DNA from: Hymenoscyphus infarciens | Taxonomy: Eukaryota; Ascomycota; Leotiomycetes; Helotiales; Helotiaceae | Reading direction: 5' to 3' | NCBI GenBank assembly: GCA_001414345.1 | Contig: LLCB01000233.1 | Span: forward strand, 30,694 to 94,693 | DNA length: 64,000 nt | Part shown: in pieces, positions 30,773 to 42,289 of the stretch | Layout: every line of letters starts with the position of its first letter | How positions within the stretch are numbered: the stretch's first letter is position 1 | Notes under the pieces: generated by a model | Told to the model about the DNA's origin: nothing | Databases searched by the model: none | What the model saw: the letters and a program-made list of their open reading frames with translations, nothing else | Program-made: the position numbers and the translations under genes

Positions 30773-33439
30773 ATGGCAACAACCGATGTGTTTATTCTGT
30801 CGTCCTCCCCCCTCAAACCGTTTCGATCGCACACCATGTCCTCCTCGCCACTGTTACCATCTCCTAGCGAACTGATCACGAAAAGACCCTCGGCAATACG
30901 AAGTGGAAGTTGCGCGGCTTCAATTCCTCTAATATCCTTTACCAGTGCAGCGACACTCTTCAGAGAATCGAGACTAAAAAGTCCATCCGATGCGCAATCA
31001 ACGAAATCCGCGAGGTCAAAGGGGAAGGATGGCAGTCCAGAATTATTGAACAAAACGAAAGTCAGCAAGCCAAGAGCGAAGAAGCCCAGTGTCAGTAAGA
31101 AGAAGGATGCGGTCGAGGGGGAACCAGTGAAGGCTCCGCGAAAGACGGCAGCGAAGAAGGACGAAAGATTACCAGATGAAGGAAAACCAGCCAAGCCCAA
31201 ACAGTCGCGGGCAAAAAAAGGTGTTGCCGAGGATGGGGAAGTCAATGCACCAATTCCACGAAAGCCACGAGCGAAAAAGGCAGCCAAGGACGAAACTGGC
31301 GACGAACCTCCCAAGGAAAAGCCAGCGCGAAAATCTAGAGCAAAGAAGTCCGAAGAAGGCCAAACAAAAATATCCAAAGGTCGAGTCACAAAGTCATCAG
31401 TTGGAGGGGCAAGTGATAAAGTAGAAGGGGAATTGGAAACTAGCAGTACAGATGCTGCTTCGGCGGAGCACTTCAAAACTCCAAATGGCCCAGTGGATTA
31501 CGGCTTGGTCAAAGCAGTCAAGAGACGAACCGACTGGTCACCCCCAACAGCGTCCGCAAATAGTTCTTTTCCTTCAGTCTCGGTATCATTGGAAACAGAG
31601 GTACCATCACCCGATACAACGCTGTCATCTTTGGACGGCAAGGGATTTGGCAATCTTCTTGGTAACTATGGATTCTCACAAAATTCAAGCACCACGTTAC
31701 AGAGAACGGTATCCGATAAAGGCAGAACCAGAAAACGAAAAATGATTGAATTGGTTAAAACAAATATTTCAACGACCTCAAAGACACCTGTGAAGGCCCC
31801 AAAGAAGAAGGCAAGGACTATCACAGATCTCGCCACATCAGCATATGTACAAAGTGCAGAAAGCGATACGACAGCAGAACCAGCACCATTACTTCAATAT
31901 TTCTCCTATCAAAATGGTGAGGGTAACAATGGCCCCACCAAATTACCTCGCACAAAGGCAGCATCAAAAGCCACAAAGTCGAAGAAAGGCACCGTTCAGG
32001 GCCCATTGCTTCTCTCGCCGGAATCCGCTTTAAAGCAAGTTCGGAACCAGGATTTCGTATTTGGCACTTCAAGTCAATTAGCAAGGGAGGAATCACCAAC
32101 TTACCTCCGAGACTTGCACCTGGCTATGCAGGCATCAAATGAAGTTATGGATGATCCTTTCGACGACCCATTTGATGACCCGTTTGCAGATGTCGTTTCA
32201 GAACCCTCTGCGTCTACTCCTACAAAGGTAAGTAGGAAAACTAACGCATCTAAATGTGCTTTATGGTGTGCTGCTGCTCGTGATACCAAGGGGTCTCTCC
32301 TGGATGTAGAAATGGTGGATTTGATAGATTCCCCCGCCGTCTCAAGAACCGTGGGCATCCAGGAAGCTGCAGCTCAGATGCTGATGGAGGATGAGTGGCA
32401 CGATGTCGATGAAGAGACGGTTCCCCAAACACCGACCAAGGCTGCACTTGAAGTAATAAACGTTTCGTCAGACTTGCAAGAAGGTAGTCTAGAAAGAAGA
32501 CCGCGTTCAAGATCCCCGTCTCCTAAACGCACCAAGGTGTTGAAAGACAAGGACGTATCTACTCAGCCAACCAAGAAGACCTCGGAACCCAAAAAAGCTG
32601 AAATGACCGATTTTGAGACATATACAACAGCACAATTAGCAGCGAAAATAGCATCATATCGTTTCAAGCCAGTGAAAAGTCGGAACGCGATGATTTCATT
32701 ACTCGAACAATGCTGGGAAGGAATGAATCGAACAGCCCTCAAGGATCTGGCAACAAACACCAAGTCGTCATCTCCCAAAAAATCCTCTAAAGTTACACCT
32801 CCAGAGCCATGTCAAACCAAAGCTACGTCGCCCAAAAAGGCAGTAGGGCGGCCAAAAAAGGACGGTTCTGTCAGCGCAAAAGCTTCACCAGCAAAATCAA
32901 CAGGGAAACCCAAGGCAAAGTCCGCTCCATCGAAGGAAAAGGAAGACTTGTCCGACTCCGATGTTCCCTTGTCAAAGATACGAACTCCGGCAAAGCGAAA
33001 ACAAGCACAGAAGGAATTGGAGCAAAGAGCTCAAGAAATCCACGATTCCGATATTCACGCGGCTTCTTCTCCACGTGGTCCTCAAACCAAAACCCCGCCT
33101 CGATCACTTAAACCCTTCAGCTCCATTTCCACAGAGGAAATCGGCTCCGACCTCACACCAGCATCTGACCAAGCAACTCTCTTCAAGCACATCACTCGAG
33201 CCATCAAAACCCTGCCTCCGACTTCGGACCCCCATTTTCCTAATTGGCAGGAGAAGATTCTTATGTATGATCCGATTGTTATCGAGGATTTGACGGTTTG
33301 GTTGAATACGGGCGCTTTGGAGAAGACGGGATGGGATGCGGAGGTTGGGACGAAGGAGGTTAAGAAGTGGTGTGAGGGGAGAAGTATCTGCTGTCTGTGG
33401 AAGGAGAATTTGAGAGGTGGGGCCAGGGCTAGGTATTGA
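30773..33439 (+). CDS. slx4: Structure-specific endonuclease scaffold SLX4, 888 aa
   Basis: Regulatory scaffold of the SLX1-SLX4 nuclease, which cuts branched DNA such as 5' flaps and Holliday junctions. Start ATG 30773 (MATTDVFILSSSPLKPFRSH) matches fungal SLX4 N-termini; the upstream in-frame codon at 30728 is TTG. Features in order: four basic (K/R)xRAKK repeats at residues 99-104, 143-149, 163-169 and 186-192; the acidic repeat DDPFDDPFDDPF; LLDVEMVDLIDSP; and a SAP-type segment TYTTAQLAAKIASYRFKPVK followed by SRNAMISLLEQCW. The C-terminal SLX1-binding domain follows (ITRAIKTLPPTSDPHFPNWQ, LMYDPIVIEDLTVWLNTGAL, EVKKWCEGRSICCLWKENLR). Much of the rest is disordered and Ser/Lys-rich. A GTAAGT donor (32228) and ACTAAC sit inside the frame with an AAG 63 bp later (32288-32290), so an in-frame optional intron is possible. 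It lies head-to-head with eS21. Confidence 0.95.
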   Translation: MATTDVFILSSSPLKPFRSHTMSSSPLLPSPSELITKRPSAIRSGSCAASIPLISFTSAATLFRESRLKSPSDAQSTKSARSKGKDGSPELLNKTKVSKPRAKKPSVSKKKDAVEGEPVKAPRKTAAKKDERLPDEGKPAKPKQSRAKKGVAEDGEVNAPIPRKPRAKKAAKDETGDEPPKEKPARKSRAKKSEEGQTKISKGRVTKSSVGGASDKVEGELETSSTDAASAEHFKTPNGPVDYGLVKAVKRRTDWSPPTASANSSFPSVSVSLETEVPSPDTTLSSLDGKGFGNLLGNYGFSQNSSTTLQRTVSDKGRTRKRKMIELVKTNISTTSKTPVKAPKKKARTITDLATSAYVQSAESDTTAEPAPLLQYFSYQNGEGNNGPTKLPRTKAASKATKSKKGTVQGPLLLSPESALKQVRNQDFVFGTSSQLAREESPTYLRDLHLAMQASNEVMDDPFDDPFDDPFADVVSEPSASTPTKVSRKTNASKCALWCAAARDTKGSLLDVEMVDLIDSPAVSRTVGIQEAAAQMLMEDEWHDVDEETVPQTPTKAALEVINVSSDLQEGSLERRPRSRSPSPKRTKVLKDKDVSTQPTKKTSEPKKAEMTDFETYTTAQLAAKIASYRFKPVKSRNAMISLLEQCWEGMNRTALKDLATNTKSSSPKKSSKVTPPEPCQTKATSPKKAVGRPKKDGSVSAKASPAKSTGKPKAKSAPSKEKEDLSDSDVPLSKIRTPAKRKQAQKELEQRAQEIHDSDIHAASSPRGPQTKTPPRSLKPFSSISTEEIGSDLTPASDQATLFKHITRAIKTLPPTSDPHFPNWQEKILMYDPIVIEDLTVWLNTGALEKTGWDAEVGTKEVKKWCEGRSICCLWKENLRGGARARY

Positions 33440-33640
33440 TTTTCTGTGGTTTGTAGAGTGGCGTCTAGGGGGTTTGATAGAGTATGATGAGCGTGGCTGT
33501 TATTGGCACTCCAAACCCACTTTTGTTTAGTATTAGGTGTATAGTTATGTTAAATATTATCCTTTTGATATATCTTCCTTTGAGTGAGCGATTCCCGCCT
33601 AGTACTTCTATTTCGTTTTGGCGTTGAAATTGTTTACTAC
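33440..33640 (+). other. SLX4 3' flank
   Basis: Non-coding sequence between the SLX4 stop and the small AT-rich patch; likely 3' untranslated region. Confidence 0.5.
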
Positions 33641-34560
33641 CCACGTCTCTAGCCTTGAAGAGTATCTTAGAAGAACCACTAGACGCGCTAGGGTATGTAT
33701 TCTAGGTGAGTGTGAAATTCATCGCTTTTTCTCTATTCGATTCAAGGTACGAATCAAGTATATACCAAGTAATAGTTTCGAACTTAGTACGAGTTAAATT
33801 TACATTTTAGCCTTCGCGACTTGAACTTGATTTACACCTTCTATCTTATTTGATATCGAGTCGATTTCTAATTAGAAAAATCGCTATAGAAAGTGATTAA
33901 ATAACCTAATCTAAAGCTAGCTTAAAACTTTATATCTACGGAATTCAATAGCCGAAGATAACGAAAGCAAAGACTAACTCCGAGAAGAACGACGAGAATA
34001 AGACGTAAGTCTTAATAGAGTATTAGAATAGAAGAGTTATCTAATAGATATTAAGATAGTATTCTTATATAGAGAACTAGATATTAAAATCTATATAAAA
34101 GCTCTATTTCTTTTGAAAATAGAGAAGAGAAAGCTTCTAAAACTACGAAAAGTATTATATAGAATAAAACAAGTACTACGAGTATAGTTTATAAAACTAG
34201 TAGCTAATTTTTAAGTTTTTAGATAGCTAGATTTAATAGAAGTGTCTTTATTAAGAATTTAAACTAGATTCTTATTAAACTCGTACTAACTATTATCTCT
34301 AAAAGAAAGATAGAAATCGAAAAAGAAGAAGAGAATAGATATAAAAAAATTTCTACTATAAATTATATAATAGTAGACGTTTTTTTAGTTTATTATTTTT
34401 AATAGTTACTTACTTCTTAAACGTATATAGATATTAGACTCGGCTTTAATAGTTATAAATATATTATTAGATAAAGATATCTATTAGTATATACTTAGTC
34501 TAAGTATAAAAAAAAATTAAATACCGACAGTTATCTTAGGGAATAAATACAGTTGACTAT
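33641..34560. other. Small RIP-like AT-rich patch inside the gene island
   Basis: About 0.9 kb with the same TATA/CTAG-rich, frame-free character as the outer blocks and few CA/TG words. It is probably a decayed repeat. No family could be recognised and no target duplication was seen. Confidence 0.5.
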
Positions 34561-34899
34561 ATTATAAGACGTACGGTATACGAGAGGAGGACCGCGTTAA
34601 CTTCTCGACTTACTCTCTTTACCTAGAGTCTAATTTACCCTCCTCGCATAAGCATTACCTAGGTATTGCTCGGTGGTGCCCGCGTTAACCGAAATCGTAG
34701 TTTTACCCTGTTTCCCTAAACTGGACCACGAAATCTAAGCTTACAGCCTTATTCACCACCACTCTCTTAACACAGGGACGACGCGCAATTTTCTCTTGTT
34801 TGTCTTCCCATGATCCCTGTGCTGGCCTACCGCAACCTACCGGCGATTCTTGAGGTATAGGCGACCGCCACGTTAGATGACTTTGAGGTTTTCCATGGG

Positions 34900-35260
34900 T
34901 AGTGGTACTACTCGAAGCTCTATGTCGTGGTTTTTGAGACTGCTTCTAGCCTAGGGGCCTCCCCGGTGCTTCTCACAAGAACTGTGGCGAAGTACAGAAG
35001 CCCACCCGTGAGGATGGTTGTAATATGTTACGTGTCTCGATTCTTCAGGATAACCCTAGAAGGGCCACAACTCTGGGAGACTGAGTTGTGGACTCTCGGA
35101 TGCACTTCTCTGTTTGAATGTCAATTGACTCAACTTTTACCATTGAGCCACTGAGTAGGGTTGAGAAGACATCCGAAGGTGTATGAACTTTGCTAACTAA
35201 ACGTTACAAGGCTTTGTAGTGGTCGGAATAACTAGGGGATTGATTGCCCCACTCGACATT
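34900..35260 (-). repeat. tRNA-like/SINE-like repeat, copy B
   Basis: The minus strand carries AGTGGCTCAATGGTAAAAG (core within 35131-35153), one mismatch from copy A at 24182-24204, with a shared GAAGACA and TTTGCTAA flank further along (35165-35197). No intact tRNA fold. Confidence 0.35.
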
Positions 35261-36400
35261 CACTTAATATTCCTAAACCGGAACTTGAGTAGGCGGAATT
35301 TTGCACGAGTCTGCTGCTTGACCATGTTCCACTTCTATTGCTTTGCCTTGTAAGAGAGCTCGCAACCTCGGACGAAGTCACCAAGTAGCACTGGTATCGC
35401 CCAGAAGCTATCGCGTGAAAGCCTTGCAAGAGCACCACGAATAGAATAGCCTATCGGATGAAGCCATTCGATGAAGCCATTCGATGGGCTATTGTTCAAA
35501 AAGCAGGAGATGGAAATGGCACAATGCAGTCCCTAGGCTCAACTCCTCCAGTTAAGACACAATACCTAAGCATAGGTCGCAAGAACTGCTTTGCCGTCCC
35601 TAGGGTTTGCATCGACCCAAAATAGCGAAGGGTTGCTGCATGATTCTTTGCTTATGGCGAGCTCATCATCTGCACCATCTCTCTCATCAAGCCATTCATG
35701 GGACTCGTAAATCTCCTCATTGGTGGCCTCATCGGGGGTATTTGAAACTCCAAAGACTGATTGTACCGTCTGACATCAAGATTCCACATTCACCTCAAGA
35801 TTTAATGCTGGACCATTGCTGGTGTTTCGACCCGGTCTGGATCGTGCTCTGATTCCTTGGGGGTCCTATGTCTGTCTTAGAAAGGGCGGCGACATCATCT
35901 CCTTAAACAAAGTACTGCCAAAACCGAGTAAAGAAAATTTCCACAGTCACTAGGTAGCACATACAAAGCTGTGTGTGCAGGCTTGGCAGACTCCGCTTCC
36001 ATTGGTGCCCAATATCGATGTAAGTTGAGCCACAGTTTGTCGATTTGCCCGCAAAATTGATGTAGGGACTCAAGGAGCAAGAGGAGACCAAGTAGATCAT
36101 GCCTCCATCGTGCGTGGTTCGTTCTTTTCGTTCTTGCGGACCGAGCGATTGAAAAGAAGGAGTACAATTTGGGCTCCAGGCTCGTTCACAGTCCGGGTTC
36201 GTTCTCAGAATGAGTCGATAGGAGTCGATCCTTAGGTAGGAGATCGATCGGGCAATTGCTGGAACCAAAAGAGATGTGCTCGTATGGAATTTATACCCAC
36301 TCTCATCGTAGCTTGATTCCGACGGCTTGGTCAACAATATTGAATGTGGTTAGGTATCAGCGTTTAAGCCCTGTGATAAAATTCAGTTGTGAGGGTGCCT
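35261..36400. pseudogene. Cluster of broken coding-like fragments, unidentified
   Basis: Plus-strand translation near 35650-35900 gives MASSSSAPSLSSSHSWDS, GVFETPKTDCTV and LLVFRPGLDRALIPWGSYVC, separated by stops. The minus strand from about 36337 gives SESSYDESGYKFHTSTSLLV, and then, after a frame change, GQIDKLWLNLHRYWAPMEAE. These read as remains of one or more ordinary genes. No family is recognised, and they may be unrelated to each other. Confidence 0.3.
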
Positions 36401-36631
36401 ATATTTGGGGCATTATGTAGGTTGGTGACGCATTAAGAGGCTTGTCCTCGTCCCTAAATTCTTTAGAGTCCTCGAGAGAGTGACTTGAAAGAATCATCTA
36501 TCATCGGCAGGATTGTTGGACAGCTACATTTGCTCTCAGCCGTCTATTGGTCGTACTTCGTGATCTTTGGTTCGAAATAAGTTTCAGAATAACATTCACT
36601 TCGAAGCTACACTGTGCAGTGGGATTCAACA

Positions 36632-37460
36632 TGGATGAAGAACTTGATCCCGCGATACTTACTGTTATGTGAACAGGCCTGATCCTTGAGCAAACTGGAA
36701 TCAATTCTGTCTCATAGTGTTGCCAAATGGTTGCAATATTATCGCAGTGAAGCCACATGGCAGTGCCACCTGGTCTGCTGGATACAAGGTCGTTTTCGAG
36801 GTAGCCAGCGAAAAAGTCGAACAATTTCTCAAGGTATGAGTCACATGTACCATCCAACTCCAGATTTCAGCTGACGATCCATGATATATTATTAAGAGAC
36901 TCGACCACGATAAATTTGCACTGCTTGGTGCAGAGTTTTCGACGACCAGGCCCGGAATTTGATGCAGTGGCCGACGAATTTTTCGAAAACTTTATCCCTA
37001 GGCTCTTCTTACCACCTCTCCAGACGGGCGAGAGACATATCGATCCAGTGTTTGTGCTTGGCGATATATGGCCTGGAAATGTACAAATAGACGAAGCAAA
37101 TCAGCGTGTGATTCTTTTTGACTCCTGCTGTTGTTATGCACACAATGAGCGTAAGTCAACCATAATCAAACCTCAATTGTGACTACCATACTTATGTGGG
37201 AATCTCAAGTTGAGGCGAGTCTGGTCAGAGAGCAACGCTCTTAATTCTCAATTAAACACGCAAACAAGTATACGGGAGTTTTGCGGGCTGCTGAACCCGT
37301 GGAAGACTTTGACGATCGAATTGCTTTGTACGCATTGTAGGTCATATCCCAGACATGGAGAATCTAAACTGAACTCTGTAAATGAAGCATCACACAGGCA
37401 CGACAGCCTCATCAATTCTGGCCTCTATGAGAAGCGAGCATTCTTGTATAAACAGTGAGT
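36632..37460 (+). pseudogene. Fructosamine/ketosamine-3-kinase-like pseudogene
   Basis: Fragments in successive plus-strand frames match the fungal fructosamine-kinase family (a phosphotransferase fold that phosphorylates sugar-modified lysines). They begin with an N-terminus MDEELDPAIL at 36632. Next is LPNGCNIIAVKPHGSATWSA followed by VVFEVASEKVEQFLK (about 36720-36835). From 36925 comes GPEFDAVADEFFENFIPRLF, then VFVLGDIWPGNVQIDEANQR and LFDSCCCYAHNE, the catalytic HGDLWxGN...D...YAHNE region with His replaced by Leu. A last piece, RAAEPVEDFDDRIALYAL, lies at about 37285-37345. About 100 or more residues of the usual middle are missing between the second and third pieces, and stops and frame changes separate all of them. 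It is a decayed gene, not a functional kinase. Confidence 0.7.
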
Positions 37461-38069
37461 ACTCTCGATGTCCTTTTTAGCCAGGCAGCTAATTCCAAAT
37501 TCACTGAGCTCAGGAGAAAAACTGCAAAAGCTCATCCCCAAGCACCTTCATGGAATTTATGGCTTCAAAGATTTCGGAAGAATGAGTGCGTACTGGCTCA
37601 AATAGAATAGATCTAGTGGAGGAGAGGGAGGGATGACAATTTCCTCATATCTTAAAATTCGCGGTCCTCTGAGAAAGCTACAGAAAACACATCCTTAGGA
37701 ATGGCCGGCTTAAGAAGTTAGACGAAAATTACCTTTGCCTTTTCCTCCTGCCAAGATTTTAGCTGTTCGAATCAAGAAACGTATGTCAAATTAGATACTT
37801 GATATATCGAATTCTGCGCGGGCAAAGTCTTATGTCCTTAATCAACCCTCCTAGGGGACTAGTGCTATTACAACGTTAGGCGACTCTTCGAAAACGCACC
37901 TCCTTTTTAATATTTACATTGAAGTTACGCCACCCGATTCCAGAACACCGAATCGACTTTCTCCAACCCTAAACATCTTTCGATTGCATGCCTCAATACC
38001 TTATGCTAACCCAAGAGCCCAGAATATCGGCCTTCCACTACCTCATTTAAGCCAAAACATTCCTATACA
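37461..38069. other. Intergenic, 3' flank of the 41263-38070 gene
   Basis: No convincing gene. A short tail resembling the kinase relic may reach about 37570. The rest is likely 3' untranslated region of the minus-strand membrane gene. Confidence 0.45.
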
Positions 38070-41000
38070 CTATCTACGCTGCGATCCGCTCCTGGAATTC
38101 ATACCCGATTCTTGCCCTCTACTTAAACTCCGAACAGCCTGCTCCCGCAAACTGCCTGGAATGTAAATACCGGCAATCGCCCTCTGGGTAACCTCATTAC
38201 TTGCGATAGAAGTAGCATTTGGATTTTGAGACGCGAGATCTTGGAATTTAGAAAGCACCTGGGAGAATTGGGCATTTTTTGCAGGTCTTGGTGTGCTGCT
38301 AGACCTAAAAGAGAGAACCTGGGGTGCAGCGAGAGGTTTTGATGGTAGGATCCGAGGTTCAGCTTTAATTGATGCTTCCTCATTTGGTATTAGTGGTGTG
38401 GGACGAAGTTGTGGACGAGGCGGGGGTGATGGAGTTTTTGATCTTCTCTCCTCGAGAGAAGCATTGCTTTTCTTTCGTTGAAATGGGGAAATCGTTCTCG
38501 CTCTTCGATCTGCCGCGACGACATCTTGATCTACTGGGTTCCTGCTTAGTGGTGAGAGTGTCCTTTCTTTCAGAGCCATCTCCTGCCTGGTGGTTTCTTC
38601 TTGATTGAGTTGCGATTTCCATGATAATCTGGCTTCGATGAGATCAGAGGTTCGTATCATTGATCTTCCTCTCTCCTCACGGAGGTCGGGTTCGGGTTCC
38701 TCCTCTTCTGCTGGCGTTTCTGGCTCGGACTCGGCTCTGTATTCGGCAAGTAGAGAGGTTATATTTCGAGTTTGTGGGTTGCGACGTAGAGGTAAAACGT
38801 CTCTCTGGTCTATAATTTCGGGTTGAGGTGGTGCCAGTTCTTTCTGTGATGTGCCGGCATCTTGAGATGGATCCGGTAGAGCAGTTGCTACATCCGGAAT
38901 ATCAACAAGCGGATCTCGGCCATCAGGAGACACTGTTCTTTCTCTGGTATCTACAATATCTGAGAATTGTGGCTCTGGGAAGTTCGAAGAAATTTCCATT
39001 TTTGCGATTTCAACTGGTGGGCTCTGTGGAATCGGTGAGGGGATTCTTTCCGTCGACTCATCAACCACAGTTTCTTCTTGAGCATTCGGCGGTACTTCAG
39101 CGGCTATAGAGAACTCCCTTGGAGACGGGACCAGTAACGCGCTTTCAACCTCTGGGTCTGATGGCCTGAAATCGCTCCAAAACAAGGGTTTGTCACCGTA
39201 ATTTTCATTTTGCTTGGTGACCATTCGAAGGAGTTGGTCAATCTCTGGCACAGTACTGTTTCTTGGCTCTCCCTCTTCTCGGAGCAACGCAAGTGTAGCC
39301 GGTGCTGGAACTCTGGTCGCTTTTGGAGACAGGAGCTCTTCGAGATCGAATTCCTTGTGTGGTTTTGCGATTGACAGGGGTTTGCGAACTTTTCGTTTGG
39401 TGGGTGCTTCAACTGGATCCTGGAATGGATTTTCGGGTTTCTCATCTTGTATTTCCAAAGGATCTTTGGCTGATTTATCCTCAACTTCCGGAAGGGTTGT
39501 ATTTGACCTTTTTAGTGGTTCGTCTGACGCTGGTATCTCATTATGCGCCCTAGTTGGAGGAGAAATAGACTGCTGGGTTGCTGAGGGCGTGACAACCTGT
39601 TCAGGAATTGATGTTGGTGTTTGGACGTCGAAAGGATTCATCACATTTACCGCCACCTTTTTGGGTACCGCTTTTCCGAAAGTGGGTTTCCTTGGGGCTG
39701 AACTTGTAGTCCCCCCAGATAGAATTGGATATGAATTCATAGCCACTTGAGCCTTCGCTGGTGCCAAAGAATATGAAATTGCCGTTGCGGTCTCTTCCCT
39801 TCTTGGTGATTCCAAATCAGAAATATACACCGGAGCCGTTCTGATCTGTTTGTTTTGCAGGGGCCACGCCGTTGGTGTTGGCCGATTGGAATCCTCCAGA
39901 GCTTTGGTGAAGTCCGAACTGAGAAAAGGTACAGGTGAAGCAAGTGGCAGCACTGCATCTTCGGGTGGAGAACTACCAAGTTCTTCGACGGTTACACTGG
40001 ACTCCCTCTTGATTGCGCCCGAAGAGATGACAGGAAATTCGTCGGGTCTTCGAATTGCTGATCGGCTAGGTGTCGGTGCCTGGGATGATTTCGGTGGGTT
40101 GAATTGGATCTTGATTCCATTCCCCGTTCGAAATGCCGAACTAAATCGCGAGGGCAGTCTACGTGGACTGCTGGCGGAGTCTTTTTCATCAAGGTAACTA
40201 TCCCGCTCACTCATTTTCTTCGTTCGCCTGATCAAAAAGTAGATAGCGAAGCTTAAGAGGAATGTGAAAACTACCACCCCCACTACTATTCCTGCCGCTT
40301 GACCGGGTGTAAGGGAGAGCGTGAACGACGACGTGACAGCTGGCTGGGGTGATATCTATTTCTCTAGTCAGGTTGGAGTATCACTTCTTTTTACGCAGAC
40401 TTACAATTGAAGTTGGTGACCCTGGTGCTGTGGAAATCAAAGAAGCTGCAGGTGTATTGCTGGCGGCAGAAGCGAGGATTGATGATGCCTGAGCCGCTGC
40501 TGATCCAGTCGCAGATGCAAGTACTGATTGTGCTGCGGCAATTGCTGCAGAGGCAGACGCCTTCGAAGAATGTTAGCGTCATAAAATTATTAGCATGGAT
40601 ATGAAAGCTTACCTGCGCAGAAACCACATTAGCCTGCAGCAAAGAAATACTCGAGCTTAATCTCGAAACATCACTGCTAGAGGATGATGACACATTCGTC
40701 AAGGCAAAATTCGCACTTGTGATTGTCGATTGTGCGCTCTGGAATGCTAAATTAACACTCGTAATGCTGTCCTGCACACTGGTCAGTGCTATGTTCGCAC
40801 TGGTGACTGCTTTGTTTGCAACGGTAACGCTGGAAAAGGCCGAGGACGTCGCGATACTGGCACTTTGAACCACGACAGAGATGGTTGAGGTTGCGGAAAC
40901 CTGCGCTTGTTTGATGCCATTAGACGCCGAAATCGATGCCTGCTGCATTTGCTGAGAGAACGTTGCGTTTAGAGCAATGATCGTCCTCGATATTTCCACC

Positions 41001-41263
41001 GTTGCTCGATCGACCAAGGCGGATACCAAATTCGAGCAGTCCTGGGGATTGTTTTGGCGGAGTCCGAGATGCTGAACGGGGGATGTGGTGATGAGTGCAT
41101 TTCGAGGGTGGGTTGGGTTTGCGGTGGTTGATTGAGACGTGGATGAAGAAGGTTGAGCAAGATTATGATTAGAGAGTATTAAGTTTTCAAGTTTGAACGA
41201 GCCGATATTAATAATAGAGGGATCTTCTTCCAGAGAAGCGCGAAAAGAGTTGTGGCCAGCCAT
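38070..41263 (-). CDS. Single-pass membrane protein with Ser/Ala-rich ectodomain, three exons, 1030 aa
   Basis: Exons 40613-41263, 40405-40560 and 38070-40355 join in phase 0 across introns of 52 and 49 bp (donors GTAAGC and GTAAGT, acceptors AAG and TAG, branch GCTAAC in the first). Residues 100-265 are Ser/Ala/Thr-rich with three 14-residue repeats at 154-167, 168-181 and 182-195 (TSANIALTSVQDSI, TSVNLAFQSAQSTI, TSANFALTNVSSSS). The spacing equals two heptads. One hydrophobic helix follows at about 288-312 (AAGIVVGVVVFTFLLSFAIY, then FLIRRTKK, a positive stop-transfer). The remaining ~720 residues are Pro/Ser/Glu-rich, disordered and presumably cytoplasmic. This is the plan of fungal cell-wall or surface sensors (inference; no named family). 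Oddly, no signal peptide precedes Met1. Upstream reads ATG GGT TAA and then codons for LFLLLL leading into this ATG, so a signal peptide may have been cut off by a nonsense change. Confidence 0.8.
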
Positions 41264-42289
41264 CAATAATAGCAAGAACAATTAACCCATGCCTTGATGG
41301 AGTTGCGGTGCAATTGTGAGTGTTCTGTTTCTGACGGCTGCCAGCCTGCCTGGAGAAGATAGAGACCATCCATAGTTTCTCCAAGTATCGAAAAGACCAA
41401 TTGCCCACTGGATGCCACGGAATTGAGTCACTGACGACGATCATCTGGTGAGGAACTGGTAGTCTCGATGCATAAATCCATCAACACCAGCCATTCATTC
41501 TCCTAGCGCATGATTCTCACAGAACTACATATGACTTGCGCAACGGTTTGAAACAACGCCAAGGATTATTTTGGCCTGTAGAAATACAGCAACAGAAGCA
41601 CGAAACAATGTTCTCGTTAGAACCTTTTTATGCAAAATGAATGAAAAGAAACTCCTTGAGGAAATCTCGCAAGGAAGTAAGGATGAAACAAAGATAAACA
41701 AAAGCAACCAGTGTAGCAACCATAGTTGGGAATAAACGAGTTAAAAACCAAAAGAGCGCCAGGAACAGAGGATAACTCGAGCTGTGAGATAATCGGTATT
41801 TGAACCGCATTACCAGCGTTCTTCAACAGTCCTGGTGTACGTTAATCCAAGGGGTCGTTTCCTCATGAACTCTCTCTCTTGAGTCTTGATGTTTGAACTG
41901 AGTTTGTGGAGTGGCAATGGGTGTATGGCACCCCTCCCTCCGGCTTACGCGCACCTGTGGAGAAGATGCCATATGAAAAGCAATAATAGTCCATAACGAT
42001 CTCTCACGATATGTGACTCCACCACCACCGCCCGCCCAAGTTCGAATCGTCCAACTTGCAGTGCCCCTCGACACTTCCGGAGGTCGGAGTGAGTGCGCTC
42101 ATAGTTCCTGGGGGCCACCTCCGTACCTTGCTTCTTGATACCTGGAACGGGTCATTGAGGGTGCTGGTTGATGTCGACGATGTTTATGTGTTGGTGAGCT
42201 GTTCAAGCTGTGGTGTTACAGTGCTGTCAGATTGTGAGATCAGCATAAGCTCACGTGGTTCGCATAGATCGCTGAGTGCTCCCTATGTA
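41264..42289. other. Intergenic, promoter of the 41263 gene
   Basis: Ordinary base composition with no supported gene. The plus frame 42056-42388 begins at TTG and runs into the MITE, so it is not called. Confidence 0.5.
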
